The notes under the pieces are model-generated. The model saw only the letters and a program-made list of their open reading frames with translations. It did no database searches and was not told where the DNA came from. Source: Tuwongella immobilis (lineage in GTDB: Bacteria > Planctomycetota > Planctomycetia > Gemmatales > Gemmataceae). From it: a DNA stretch of 64,000 nt. Positions 19,411 to 28,377 of the stretch are shown here, one piece after another. The position numbers and the translations under genes were made by a program. Position 1 is the stretch's first letter. Every line of letters begins with the position of its first letter. Location: NCBI RefSeq assembly GCF_901538355.1, contig NZ_LR593887.1, forward strand, positions 4,130,920 through 4,194,919. The letters are read 5' to 3'.

Positions 19411-20967
19411 TCACTTCCACTTACGGGATTCGATGACCTTGACTGTCAAATACAACCAGAAGGCCGCAACCGAGCCATGCAATACCAGATCGCGCACCGG
19501 CAGGCGACCGCCGAGCGAATCGATCCAAATCGTTAGGAATGACAAGTGCTTGGCCGCCTCGCGCCAGGTCGCACCGATCGACGCCATGTTCTGAATGAAG
19601 AAGGCGAACAGCATCACCATCATTCCAAAGAACGTCAGCACGGCGGCGATAATCTGATTCTTGGTCAGGCTGGAGCAGAACAACCCCATGGAAACGAAGG
19701 TTGCCCCGGTGACGACCAAGCCCACCATGAAGCTGAGTACCGGGCGGTAGTCGAAGCCCACGCCCGTGACCAGGAACAGATACACCAGCAGAATCAGCGA
19801 GGGGAGCCACAAAAACAGATAGAACATCAAGCAGGACAAGAACTTACTGAGCACCACGCTCCACTCACTAACCGGAGCGGTGAGCAGCACTTCCAGGGTG
19901 CCGGTTCGAGATTCTTCGGCCATCAGCCGCATGGTCAGCACGGGCACGACAAAGATGGCGAAGATCACGGGCATAATCTTAAAGATGTAATCGCCAACGA
20001 TCGGTTCGGGCACCCCCACTCCGTTATCCGAGCGAAGGGCGACATCCTGCACGAACATAAAGTAGTTCAGCCAGGCGGAAAGCGCCACACCGAGGATGAC
20101 CAGATACGCCATGGGCGAATAGAAGAACGAAATCAACTCGCGGCGGGTGAGCACGACGATCGACAGATCGGAGATCATCGCCAGCGCCACGACGAGGAAC
20201 ATCACTCCCAGCGCCATCAGAATCATGCCGTTGGGCACCAAGAACGGCATGGTCGACGCGAAGGCCGAGCGGAGAATGCCGTACCCCAGGAAGATCAGTC
20301 CCAGCAGCCCCAACCCGCGACCAATCATGAATCCCTGATTGGAAGAGGAATCCCAGACAAATGTTGTGGCCACGGCGAAGGCCAATCCCAGCATCCCGAG
20401 CATTAGGCCGAATCCGGGCAGATATTGCGGGGCGGCCACGGCCAAAATCAGCACCACCGCCAACTGTACGGTGGCTCCCAGTAGCATCACCAGCCCCAGC
20501 CAGCGGGACACGGCGGGATCATCTTCGTGCCGTGCCTGCGAGCCGAGAAACAGCAGCGACAGCAATAGCGTGGCGCAGCCGTAGGGGAAGAAGAACGCGC
20601 CGTAGGTACCGGCCTTGGGAATCACCCCCAGCAGGAGCGAGCCGCCCAACAGAACCACGCCGACAAGTCCGTACATGCGTCGCACTTGCGGATCGCCATC
20701 GGAGACGGCGTGAATGAGCATGCCCGCCAACCCCAGGCAGAGCATGAACACGCCGGCATTTTGCGAGATGAACCGCGGCCCTTGTGCCAGGTTGAACAGC
20801 ACCACCATCAGGCCGACGACGGTGAGCATCAGGCCAATCGTGCCAAGGAGCCGCACAAACCAGGGCTCGTTGGCCTTCATCACCGATGGCCCCTGCTCGG
20901 CTGCCACGGGTGGAGTCGGTTCGATTGGCTCGACCGGAGGATTCGCAATCGGAAGATCGCTGGACAT
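19411..20967 (-). CDS. ABC-2 type transporter permease (GldF-like)
   Basis: This 518-residue multi-span protein has a hydrophobic N-terminal half with about six spans, then a soluble stretch, then a second half of about six spans containing SFFYSPMAYLVILGVALS and the region EESRTGTLEVLLTAPVSEWSVVLSKF. The last is the classic ABC-2/GldF signature that contacts the ATPase. The doubled hydrophobic region makes it longer than typical GldF (about 240 residues); the N-terminal half looks like an added membrane module. AGAGG lies upstream of ATG 20967. It follows the ATPase gene by 60 bases. Confidence 0.9.
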   Translation of the reverse strand: MSSDLPIANPPVEPIEPTPPVAAEQGPSVMKANEPWFVRLLGTIGLMLTVVGLMVVLFNLAQGPRFISQNAGVFMLCLGLAGMLIHAVSDGDPQVRRMYGLVGVVLLGGSLLLGVIPKAGTYGAFFFPYGCATLLLSLLFLGSQARHEDDPAVSRWLGLVMLLGATVQLAVVLILAVAAPQYLPGFGLMLGMLGLAFAVATTFVWDSSSNQGFMIGRGLGLLGLIFLGYGILRSAFASTMPFLVPNGMILMALGVMFLVVALAMISDLSIVVLTRRELISFFYSPMAYLVILGVALSAWLNYFMFVQDVALRSDNGVGVPEPIVGDYIFKIMPVIFAIFVVPVLTMRLMAEESRTGTLEVLLTAPVSEWSVVLSKFLSCLMFYLFLWLPSLILLVYLFLVTGVGFDYRPVLSFMVGLVVTGATFVSMGLFCSSLTKNQIIAAVLTFFGMMVMLFAFFIQNMASIGATWREAAKHLSFLTIWIDSLGGRLPVRDLVLHGSVAAFWLYLTVKVIESRKWK

Positions 20968-21027
20968 ACCACTACGCCTCTTTGTGTCTCGTCAGGTGCG
21001 TCAAATCCGCCTCGACATCCGCCCCGT

Positions 21028-22008
21028 TCACGTGGCCGAAACGGTCGGAGATTGGGTGAGTCGTTCATAGCCCGGACGCCGCGTGACGATGCCGGTAAAC
21101 AAATCTTCCAAACGTTGTCGCTTCAAATCGATGCGTCGTAAGCCCCAACCTTGTGCGGCGATTCCGGCAGCCAAGGCTTCGCGGATGTCATCCTTGGAAT
21201 CAGATTTGACAACCCACTCGTTGGTGCCATCCGCCAGCGTGTTGCCGATCGCCTCGGTAACTCCAGCCTGCTTCATCAGCCAACTGCGAATGGCATCGCT
21301 GGGGCCACGCACTTCCAGAACCACGGCCGCTTGCCGATTGAGCAGGTCGCTCATTCGCAGGTCCAGCTCCAACTTGCCACGATTGATAATCATGACGCGG
21401 TCGCTGACGGCTTCGACTTCCGAAAGAATGTGCGTTGAAAGTAAGACGGTGTGCTGCCCACCCAGGCCTTTGATGGTGCTGAGCGTTTCCCGAATTTGCA
21501 GCGGGTCGAGGCCGCTGGTCGGTTCGTCCATAATCAGAATGGCGGGGTCGTGAATCAGTGCATCGGCCAGCCCCACGCGCTGGCGATACCCCTTGGACAG
21601 CGTGGAAATCAACCGGCGACGAACCTCCCACACGCGGCACTTCTCCATGGCGCCATGGATGCGTTGCGTGCGAATTCGTCGATCGACCCCTTTCAATCGA
21701 GCGCGATAGGTGAGATACTCTTCCACGCGCATCTCATTGTACAAGGGTACGCTTTCGGGCAGATATCCGATGTTTTCACGAACTTGCATCGATTCGGTCA
21801 TGACATCGTAGCCGACGAGTCGGGCCACCCCGCTACTGGCGGGCAGATACGTGGTGAGGATGCGCATGGTGGTTGATTTTCCGGCGCCGTTTGGCCCCAG
21901 AAACCCCACAATTTCGCCGGTTGAGACGGTGAAATTCACATGATCCACAGCCATCACGGGGCCGTAACTCTTGCACAAATCGATGACTTCGATGGCGTTC
22001 GAGGGCAT
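21028..22008 (-). CDS. ABC transporter ATP-binding protein (GldA-like)
   Basis: A 326-residue ATPase, first gene of the operon. Walker A is GPNGAGKST, the signature loop is LSKGYRQRVGLADAL, and Walker B is AILIMDEPTSG. The C-terminal 80 residues form the extra domain seen in GldA and other ABC-2 ATPases (VVLEVRGPSDAIRSWL...RRIDLKRQRLEDLF). The energised unit would be this protein with the permease at 19411-20967. The gene diverges from the TIGR02996 gene across 166 bases, which should contain the operon promoter. Confidence 0.95.
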   Translation of the reverse strand: MPSNAIEVIDLCKSYGPVMAVDHVNFTVSTGEIVGFLGPNGAGKSTTMRILTTYLPASSGVARLVGYDVMTESMQVRENIGYLPESVPLYNEMRVEEYLTYRARLKGVDRRIRTQRIHGAMEKCRVWEVRRRLISTLSKGYRQRVGLADALIHDPAILIMDEPTSGLDPLQIRETLSTIKGLGGQHTVLLSTHILSEVEAVSDRVMIINRGKLELDLRMSDLLNRQAAVVLEVRGPSDAIRSWLMKQAGVTEAIGNTLADGTNEWVVKSDSKDDIREALAAGIAAQGWGLRRIDLKRQRLEDLFTGIVTRRPGYERLTQSPTVSAT

Positions 22009-22174
22009 GGAACATTCTCTCGACCAGACAGCAAAGACGGCCTCTCTCGGGAGTCCGAGAGTATCGCATATGGTAGTACGTTGCAGACGGCTGACAAGTT
22101 TGCCGATTGCCCCGATTCTGCCGATTTTCGTGAGTTGACTCGATTATTCCCGGAATGCAACTGGAAACCGCATC

Positions 22175-22906
22175 ATGATTTCCGATTTGGAACGTGCATT
22201 GCTCGCCAATCTTTGGCTCAGCCCCGATGTCAGCCACTGGCTCATCTATGCGGATTGGTTAATCGAACAGGGCCAAGTCGGTTATGCCGAAATCATCCAA
22301 AATCGCGTGGAGCGATTGAATAATGAAGGGTTACCCCGGAATCTGACGGATAATCCCCCACCGCCACGCACCCGCGCTCGACGCCGTCCCGTGAAAACGA
22401 CGTTCCCAGCAATTCGTGTTCCCGAGTTACCCGGATGGCTCGATTATCTCTGGAGCATTCGACTGCAGATTGGCAAATTTCTGGAGCGGCATTTTCAAGG
22501 CGAGGTCTGGAGTTGGCGCGAGCAACGACTGCACACCGACGCCATCATTGCCCTGATGGTCTGCCCGAAGATGGCCGAAATTCGCACGCTGAATCTGCGA
22601 TACAACCGCCTGAGCGACCGCGGAATCCAAGCCATTGGCGAATGTCCGTATTTGCAGCAGTTGCGGGAGCTGGATCTGTCGTGGAATCCCCTCGGCGGAT
22701 CGATTCACTGGCTGACGGAAAGTCCTGTGTTGCAAGGACTTGAGCAATTGAATCTGAATTACGCCGGATTAACCGACGTGGATGTGGACCACCTCTTGCA
22801 TCCTGCCAACGAGTGGAGCGTGACCTACCTCTGGCTGGTGGCCAATCCGGTGGCAACTTTACGCAAAACGGAACTCGAGCGGAAGTATCTGGTCGAGTGG
22901 CGTTAA
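22175..22906 (+). CDS. TIGR02996 domain protein with leucine-rich repeats
   Basis: A 243-residue, probably cytoplasmic protein. Residues about 1-50 (ERALLANLWLSPDVSHWLIYADWLIEQG) match the TIGR02996 repeat-companion domain, largely confined to Gemmata-type planctomycetes. Residues about 130-205 hold leucine-rich repeats (IRTLNLRYNRLSDRGIQAIG, LRELDLSWNPLGG, LEQLNLNYAGLTDVDVD), probably used for protein binding. The pairing of this short domain with LRRs is characteristic of the lineage, but no biochemical role is known. The start codon has only a weak ribosome site. Confidence 0.85.
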   Translation: MISDLERALLANLWLSPDVSHWLIYADWLIEQGQVGYAEIIQNRVERLNNEGLPRNLTDNPPPPRTRARRRPVKTTFPAIRVPELPGWLDYLWSIRLQIGKFLERHFQGEVWSWREQRLHTDAIIALMVCPKMAEIRTLNLRYNRLSDRGIQAIGECPYLQQLRELDLSWNPLGGSIHWLTESPVLQGLEQLNLNYAGLTDVDVDHLLHPANEWSVTYLWLVANPVATLRKTELERKYLVEWR

Positions 22907-23079
22907 ACTTGACGGAGTCGGTTGGATCGTCGCGTTCGGTTCGTCATCTCGGATATTCCGATTACGCGCGTCAAGATGCATTGGACGACCAGCCACCAAA
23001 CGTGGACAATGCGCTTGCGAGGATTCGGATCGTCGGAGTCTCCGATTCCCTTCGCGCGGATCGACCTGAGAGAACAGCT

Positions 23080-24780
23080 ATGCCTTCGCTTCCGCGTTTG
23101 CCCGCCTTGTGGCTCGGCTTGCTGGGATTAACCACCACACAACCGTCCGAACTATTCGGCCAATCCAAGCCAGCAGCCCCGGCTCAAGCCGCCGCTCCTG
23201 CCCCGCTCGTCGTCCACCCGGGATTGCCCGGAGCCGCCGCCGCCATCGCCACCATCAACGGCGACCGAATGCCCCTCACGAAGCTCTCCCCTTCGAAGAT
23301 TTTCCCGAATCTCTGTATTTACGAATATCGAGTCACCACACAATCCGAACTCTGTCAGAAATATGTCGATCAGGGACTCGGCTTCTACTATTCGTATGTG
23401 TGGATGGAAGCGGCCCGCTCATTCGAAACCGCACTCAAACATGACCCCGAATGTGCCATGGCCTGGTGGGGCTTGAGCCGATCGCTCGAAAAATGGGGCA
23501 AAGGCGACGCCAACGCCGCGCTCAAACAAGCGATGGACCGCATGAAACGGGCCAGCGACCGGGAACGCCTGTTGATCCGCAGCCGCGCCGAAGAGAAGGG
23601 GTTGGCCCCGAACACCAAACCCGACGAACGGGTGAAAAAAGCATCGGCCACGCTCGACGATCTGCTCACGCTTTACGCCGACGATCAGGAAGCGTGGTTC
23701 AATCGGGCACAACTGGCCAAGGGCACCGCAGCGATTCCATACTACAAAGCGCTGCTGATGATTAACCCGGTACATCCGGGCGCAACCCATGAATTGGTTC
23801 ACTTTTACGAAAACTATCGGCGTCCGGGTCTGGGTTGGCCCTACGCGGAAGCGTACATGAAATCGTCGCCGGGAATTCCGCACCCGTTCCATATGCAGGC
23901 ACACTTGGCCACGCGTCTGGGCAAGTGGAAGGAAACCAGTAACCAATCCACGAAAGCCATCGACTTGGAACGGGCGTACCACAAGTTCCAAGGAGTCAAA
24001 CCGGCGGATGACCATCAGTTCTCGCACCACTTGGAAATTCTGACGCTGTCGCTCATTCACGATGGCCGATTCGCTGAAGCCCGCAAAATCAAAGAAGAAG
24101 CCAAAGCCGCCGGGTATCAGCATCCGCTGCCGTGGTTTGCCCTGCATCGCCGGGAACAAGATTGGGCCGAAGCGATGAAGATTGTCGAATCACAACGTCG
24201 GCGGGATAAATCACTTGGGGCGTATTTGGCGGCGACGCTGTATCTGGATCAAAACAAACTCGCCGAAGCGAAACTCGAAATCGATGTCATTCGCGAAGCC
24301 AGCCAGAAGCGCAAGAACGACCGCCGCATGGAATTGCGACTCTGGGAAACGCTGGGTCGCTATCTCTGTCGCACAGGTTCGCCGGATGAAGGGCTGAAAC
24401 TCATCTTCCGAACCATCGAAAAGACAAAAGATGATTTCGGTCACCATTCGTGGGGCAACGGTGCCTATTACATGGAAACCTGGGGCGATGAAGCGCTGCT
24501 GGCGGGCAAGGCCGAGATTGCCGAAGAAGCCTATCTGGAAGCGCTGGCCCATGATGCCGGGAGTGTGCGGGCGGCGATGGGGCTGCAATATCTGTGTCAG
24601 CGTCTGAACCGCACGGATGAAGCCGCAAATTACGCGCGATTGGCGAACGATGCCTGGGCGCGGGCCGATCAGCCGCATGTGGAACGATTGCGTCAGGAGA
24701 TGTTGGCCTCGTCCGCGAGTCTGCTCCCCAACGCGACCGTCAGCAAACCGACGACGTTTTCCGCCCCGATGAATCCTTGA
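23080..24780 (+). CDS. Exported TPR-repeat protein
   Basis: A 566-residue protein with an N-terminal signal-like segment (LPALWLGLLGLTTTQPSELFGQ) followed by an Ala/Pro linker. The rest is helical, with recurring TPR-like units: YSYVWMEAARSFETALKHDPECAMAWWGLSRSL, EAWFNRAQLAKGTAAIPYYKALL-type repeats, and C-terminal AEEAYLEALAHDAGSV. TPRs scaffold protein complexes; partners are unknown. The open frame reaches back to 22813, but the ATG at 23080 starts the signal peptide. The next gene begins 18 bases after the stop and is probably co-transcribed. Confidence 0.83.
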   Translation: MPSLPRLPALWLGLLGLTTTQPSELFGQSKPAAPAQAAAPAPLVVHPGLPGAAAAIATINGDRMPLTKLSPSKIFPNLCIYEYRVTTQSELCQKYVDQGLGFYYSYVWMEAARSFETALKHDPECAMAWWGLSRSLEKWGKGDANAALKQAMDRMKRASDRERLLIRSRAEEKGLAPNTKPDERVKKASATLDDLLTLYADDQEAWFNRAQLAKGTAAIPYYKALLMINPVHPGATHELVHFYENYRRPGLGWPYAEAYMKSSPGIPHPFHMQAHLATRLGKWKETSNQSTKAIDLERAYHKFQGVKPADDHQFSHHLEILTLSLIHDGRFAEARKIKEEAKAAGYQHPLPWFALHRREQDWAEAMKIVESQRRRDKSLGAYLAATLYLDQNKLAEAKLEIDVIREASQKRKNDRRMELRLWETLGRYLCRTGSPDEGLKLIFRTIEKTKDDFGHHSWGNGAYYMETWGDEALLAGKAEIAEEAYLEALAHDAGSVRAAMGLQYLCQRLNRTDEAANYARLANDAWARADQPHVERLRQEMLASSASLLPNATVSKPTTFSAPMNP

Positions 24781-24797
24781 TTTCGGAGAAATGCCCC

Positions 24798-25352
24798 ATG
24801 CGACGCTTCGCAATCGCTTGTTTTCTGGCGGGATTGTCTTTGAGTGTGGCTACCGCCGAACCCGTGAAATCCGGATTGGAACCGGGCAAAAAAGTCGCCC
24901 CGTACAGTTTCCATGTCGCCACGGGTCCGGAACGCGGGCAGCAAACCTGCTACATCTGCGAAACCGGCGGCCGACCTGCGGTCCTGGTGTTCGCCCGTTC
25001 GTTGACTCCATCGTTGGGCAAACTGCTGGACCAATGCGATCAGTTGCTGGTCAAGCAACCCAAAGAAGGTGGCCGCGGTTGGGCGACGATTTTGGGTGAG
25101 AAGACGGTGGATCTCGATTCGCTCGCCAAATGGAGCAAAGAGCAAGGCTTGAAGCTCATGCCGGTGGGTGTGTTCGACGATCCGGTTGGGCCACCGGCGT
25201 ATCGATTGCATGCGGATGCCGATGTGACCGTGATGCTCTTCACGGCACGCAAAGTCACGCATCGCTTCAGCTTCCGCGCCAATGAACTGACCGATTCGGC
25301 CATTGCGACGATTGTGCAGGAATTCACCGCCATCGCCCCGCCGCAAAAGTAA
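24798..25352 (+). CDS. Exported thioredoxin-like-fold protein
   Basis: A 184-residue protein with a signal peptide (RRFAIACFLAGLSLSVATA). The mature part opens like a redoxin (GKKVAPYSFHVATGP) and has CYIC at about residues 51-54, a CxxC, then VLVFARSLTPSLGKLLDQ, which resembles the beta strand and helix after a thioredoxin active site. It is shorter and more divergent than true redoxins, and the CxxC lies before, not at, the usual position. GGAG is 9 bases upstream of the ATG. It probably forms an operon with the TPR gene. Function unproven. Confidence 0.75.
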   Translation: MRRFAIACFLAGLSLSVATAEPVKSGLEPGKKVAPYSFHVATGPERGQQTCYICETGGRPAVLVFARSLTPSLGKLLDQCDQLLVKQPKEGGRGWATILGEKTVDLDSLAKWSKEQGLKLMPVGVFDDPVGPPAYRLHADADVTVMLFTARKVTHRFSFRANELTDSAIATIVQEFTAIAPPQK

Positions 25353-25380
25353 ATTGCCAGCAGATTGGGCAAAAAACACC

Positions 25381-25421
25381 GCACCCCGATTGATCGCCCG
25401 AACAGGCATCAACCGGGGTGC
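25381..25421. terminator. Hairpin between convergent genes
   Basis: GCACCCCG-a-TTGAT (25381-25394) pairs with ATCAA-c-CGGGGTGC (25408-25421) with one internal mismatch. It lies in the 99-base gap between the thioredoxin-like gene and the foldase gene. Confidence 0.6.
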
Positions 25422-25451
25422 ATGGTTTCCGACGAGTCGCAATCCGAAGGA

Positions 25452-26528
25452 TTACTTCTTCTCTTTGTTCGAAGCCGGGATCACTTCACCCTTGGGGGCG
25501 GTATCCCGCAGCGTGTCTTCCACGCTGTTGATGATCGAACGCGGATCGTTTTCGCTCTTGAGGAACAATTGCGGCTTGGCTTCGGTTCGCAGCGATTCGA
25601 ACAGCTTGGGAATTTCTTCCGACAAGCGGCGATCGATCACGTCTTTGGTCAGAATCGGCTTTTCCTTCTCGAAATCCTTGCCAGCTTCCGGCTCGATCAC
25701 GCCGACGCACTTCATCAACATGATGCCTTGCGGGGTGGTCAGCAGTCGGCTCAACTCGCCGGGTTGCAGCTTGAACGCTTCGGTTTCGACGAGATCGCTT
25801 TGGCCGCCCGAGAATCGAGCGATCGGGGCGACTTCCCCGCCGGAAGCGGCGAGCGTGGCATTGGCTTGCGAACGAGCAGCGCGATCGAATTCGTCATCGC
25901 TGGAACGAATCTTCTCGAATTGTTGCAGGGCAATCTTGCTATCTTGGCCCGGCCACATGATGATGCGGACTTTGACCTTCTTGCCGTAGCGATATTCGTA
26001 CATTTTCTTGAGTTCTTCGTCCGTGACCTTGATTTGATCGCGGCACAGCTTCGACATCAGCACGCGAGGCCGAATCACGTCTTGCTTCCATTCATACAGC
26101 GTTTTGCCGTATTCTTTCTTCAGAAGCTGCACGAAGTCGGCTTGCTTGAGGTTCAACCCCACCAAGTCATCATTGAGTGCGGCATCGACTTCTTCGGGCG
26201 TGATCGTCACGTTCCGTTGCTTGCAGGCATGCTCGATAATCTTCGTATTCACCAGCAGTTGCAGCTTTTCCGCCCCGTAGCGAGCGATGAGATATTCGCC
26301 CAATTCTTCACGGGTCACGGGGATGGTGCCATACACATAGGCCACCACACGCTGCGAGTATTCCGTGGGGGCAACCGCCGGGAGCGTGGCGGGCGGCGGA
26401 GTTGGATCGGCGATGACGCGCGAGAATCCGCTGAATTGTCCGACCGCCACACCAATCCCAAAAATGGCAAGCCAAGCGAGACGCGAGGAACGGCTCACGG
26501 TCGTTGGATTCGTGGACTTCTTGAGCAT
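25452..26528 (-). CDS. Peptidylprolyl isomerase / SurA-like periplasmic foldase
   Basis: A 358-residue protein with an N-terminal anchor or signal (RLAWLAIFGIGVAVGQFSG). The helical SurA N-domain-like part (VTREELGEYLIARYGAEKLQLLVNTKIIEHACKQ, ITPEEVDAALNDDL) is followed by one parvulin-type rotamase domain (about 190-290, including SGGEVAPIARFSGGQSDLVE and QPGELSRLLTTPQGIMLMKCV). The C-terminal tail is charged. It should help fold exported or outer-membrane proteins. GGAGG lies 7 bases before ATG 26528. The export-lipoprotein gene upstream is on the same strand, 116 bases away. Confidence 0.88.
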   Translation of the reverse strand: MLKKSTNPTTVSRSSRLAWLAIFGIGVAVGQFSGFSRVIADPTPPPATLPAVAPTEYSQRVVAYVYGTIPVTREELGEYLIARYGAEKLQLLVNTKIIEHACKQRNVTITPEEVDAALNDDLVGLNLKQADFVQLLKKEYGKTLYEWKQDVIRPRVLMSKLCRDQIKVTDEELKKMYEYRYGKKVKVRIIMWPGQDSKIALQQFEKIRSSDDEFDRAARSQANATLAASGGEVAPIARFSGGQSDLVETEAFKLQPGELSRLLTTPQGIMLMKCVGVIEPEAGKDFEKEKPILTKDVIDRRLSEEIPKLFESLRTEAKPQLFLKSENDPRSIINSVEDTLRDTAPKGEVIPASNKEKK

Positions 26529-26644
26529 TTGTCAGCCTCCATGCGACGGACCCGCGAATTGACGAAGCTCAATTGGGGTCATTTGTCGGGAAACTAACGA
26601 CGGGCCGATTTTTTCGCAAGATCAGTCTGCCATTTGCCGACACG

Positions 26645-27415
26645 TCACCTGACGCCGGTCGGAACGGCGGTTGGGACACTGAGCGGAGCAGCCGGGGGTT
26701 GTGCCGGTTCGATCCCGCAGCGTTTGCAGGTTTGCAGCAACAGCGAGCGCGCCCAAGGCGGCATCAATTCCAACAACTCCGCTCGCCAAGTCGTGCCGAT
26801 GACCACGCGATCGAACGGTTCCAATCGCAGATTCTGTTCCGAATCGTCATCTTCCAGAATTTTGGGAACCGAGACGGCGAAGATTTCCGGTGCCTTTCCG
26901 AGCGCGACATTCGGCCGCACCACGTGAATCGTCCGCAGGGCGACGCAGAGCCGCATGCTGTCGATGCGACGCAGAAAATCGAGGATCGATTCCGGCCCGC
27001 GATACGGCACCAAGCGCTGCACCCCTTCTGCCGGTCCCAAGACAATAATCATGCCCCGCCCGTGCTCCGAGACGTGCAGGCTGATGCGCTCCGGCGGCAG
27101 CTTCATCACCTGCCCCAGCGTGTGCGACGCTTGCAGGATGGTCTGCCCTTCCAGGCGGACTCGGCCCAGTTCGCCCAGATCGAACCGTCCTTCTTCGTCG
27201 ATCATCGATTCGCGGAGCGTTTCCTGCCCGTCGATCACTCCCACCGTCAAGACATCTCCGAAGCCAATGACGTAGAGATTCGAAACCGGCGGCATTACGG
27301 TCGCGGCTTGGCACGGCAAACACGATTTGTTCCGGGATGCGGAATCGCTCGCGCAGCCGCCCAACCAGGGCAACACAGCGAGTGCGACCATCCAGGCTCG
27401 GATTCCGACGCTCAT
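26645..27415 (-). CDS. Polysaccharide biosynthesis/export lipoprotein (Wza-like)
   Basis: A 256-residue protein with a signal peptide ending in a lipobox (WLGGC, Cys21). The Poly_export domain follows (YVIGFGDVLTVGVIDGQE...MIDEEGRFDLGELGRVRLEG), and a short second domain starts around RGMIIVLGPAEGVQRLV, resembling a minimal SLBB-like unit. Wza-like proteins build the outer-membrane channel for capsule or exopolysaccharide. Here it lacks the usual polymerase or copolymerase neighbours and is shorter than Wza (about 380 residues), so the substrate is open. It diverges from the PIG-L gene across about 180 bases. Confidence 0.83.
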   Translation of the reverse strand: MSVGIRAWMVALAVLPWLGGCASDSASRNKSCLPCQAATVMPPVSNLYVIGFGDVLTVGVIDGQETLRESMIDEEGRFDLGELGRVRLEGQTILQASHTLGQVMKLPPERISLHVSEHGRGMIIVLGPAEGVQRLVPYRGPESILDFLRRIDSMRLCVALRTIHVVRPNVALGKAPEIFAVSVPKILEDDDSEQNLRLEPFDRVVIGTTWRAELLELMPPWARSLLLQTCKRCGIEPAQPPAAPLSVPTAVPTGVR

Positions 27416-27593
27416 GCAATCGGCACCTCGGATGCGACCAATACGGAATGACCGATGCTCCCATCATCGGCGGAAAGCCCCGCAACGCTTGAATTTTCCG
27501 CCAATTCCCTGGATTCTCCTTTTTTCCGCAAATCGTCACAACCGATGCCAACACTAAGACTGTGAGCCGTTTCGATTCTCACGAGATTTGCCA

Positions 27594-28373
27594 ATGACCG
27601 AGCAACCCCGTCTGGATGTGCTGGCGGTGGCCCCCCACCCGGACGATCTGGAAATTCTCTGCGGCGGAACCCTCGCGCTGATGGTCAAGCAAGGGTATCG
27701 GGTCGGGATTGTCGATCTCACCTCGGGCGAACCAACGCCGCGCGGATCGCTGGAATTGCGGAAAGAAGAAGCGGAGGCCGCGCGGGTGGCGCTGGGGGTG
27801 CAAGTCCGCATCAATCTGGACCTGCCCAACCGCGAATTGATGGATGGCCCGCCGGCGCGGTATCGCTTGGCGACGGTGTTCCGCCGATTGCAGCCGCGCA
27901 TCGTCATCGCCGCCGCCGGGCGAACCCCCGCTGCATCGCCGGACCATCATCAGGGGCATCTGATTATTGAAGCGGCCCGATTTTATTCGCAACTGACGAA
28001 ATGGGATGATCGTTTCGAGAATACCGCACCGTATCGGGTGCCGCATCTGGTGTATGCGCCCTTTCCGTTCGATGCGGAGGATCGCCACTGGCATGGCACG
28101 TTCGTCGTCGATATTTCATCGACATTCGAGCAGAAAATGGCATCGATCCAAGCGTATCGATCGCAATTCGATCCCGACCGATTCGAGAAGGTTCGGCATT
28201 TTGTCAGCGGCACCTGCATTGCACACGGGGCACGCTGCGGATTTGCCTACGGCGAGCGGTTCGCCCTGCCCGCCGAGATTGGCACCACGGATCTGGTCAA
28301 TCTGGTGACGCAAAACCAGGCGATTGCCCCGCCCAACTTGACGCCGGGCAAGGATCATCTGCCGATGGGCTGA
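27594..28373 (+). CDS. PIG-L family deacetylase (LmbE/BshB1-like)
   Basis: A 259-residue cytoplasmic Zn-dependent N-deacetylase. The metal-binding motif is H15-P-D-D18 (APHPDDLEILCGG), and a later His cluster PDHHQGH completes the site. The layout (TSGEPTPRGSLELRKEEAEAAR, NRELMD) strongly resembles BshB1, which deacetylates GlcNAc-malate in bacillithiol synthesis, but no bshA or bshC homologue is visible nearby, so I keep the family name. It ends 4 bases before the stop of the convergent SGNH gene. Start at ATG 27594; TTG at 27588 is in frame but unneeded. Confidence 0.9.
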   Translation: MTEQPRLDVLAVAPHPDDLEILCGGTLALMVKQGYRVGIVDLTSGEPTPRGSLELRKEEAEAARVALGVQVRINLDLPNRELMDGPPARYRLATVFRRLQPRIVIAAAGRTPAASPDHHQGHLIIEAARFYSQLTKWDDRFENTAPYRVPHLVYAPFPFDAEDRHWHGTFVVDISSTFEQKMASIQAYRSQFDPDRFEKVRHFVSGTCIAHGARCGFAYGERFALPAEIGTTDLVNLVTQNQAIAPPNLTPGKDHLPMG

Positions 28374-28377
28374 ACGA

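Noticed and set aside
17628-19436. Long open frame opposite the GldG-like gene
   Set aside because: Composition is low-complexity and basic/acidic in a way typical of antisense shadows; the minus-strand gene has clear motifs.
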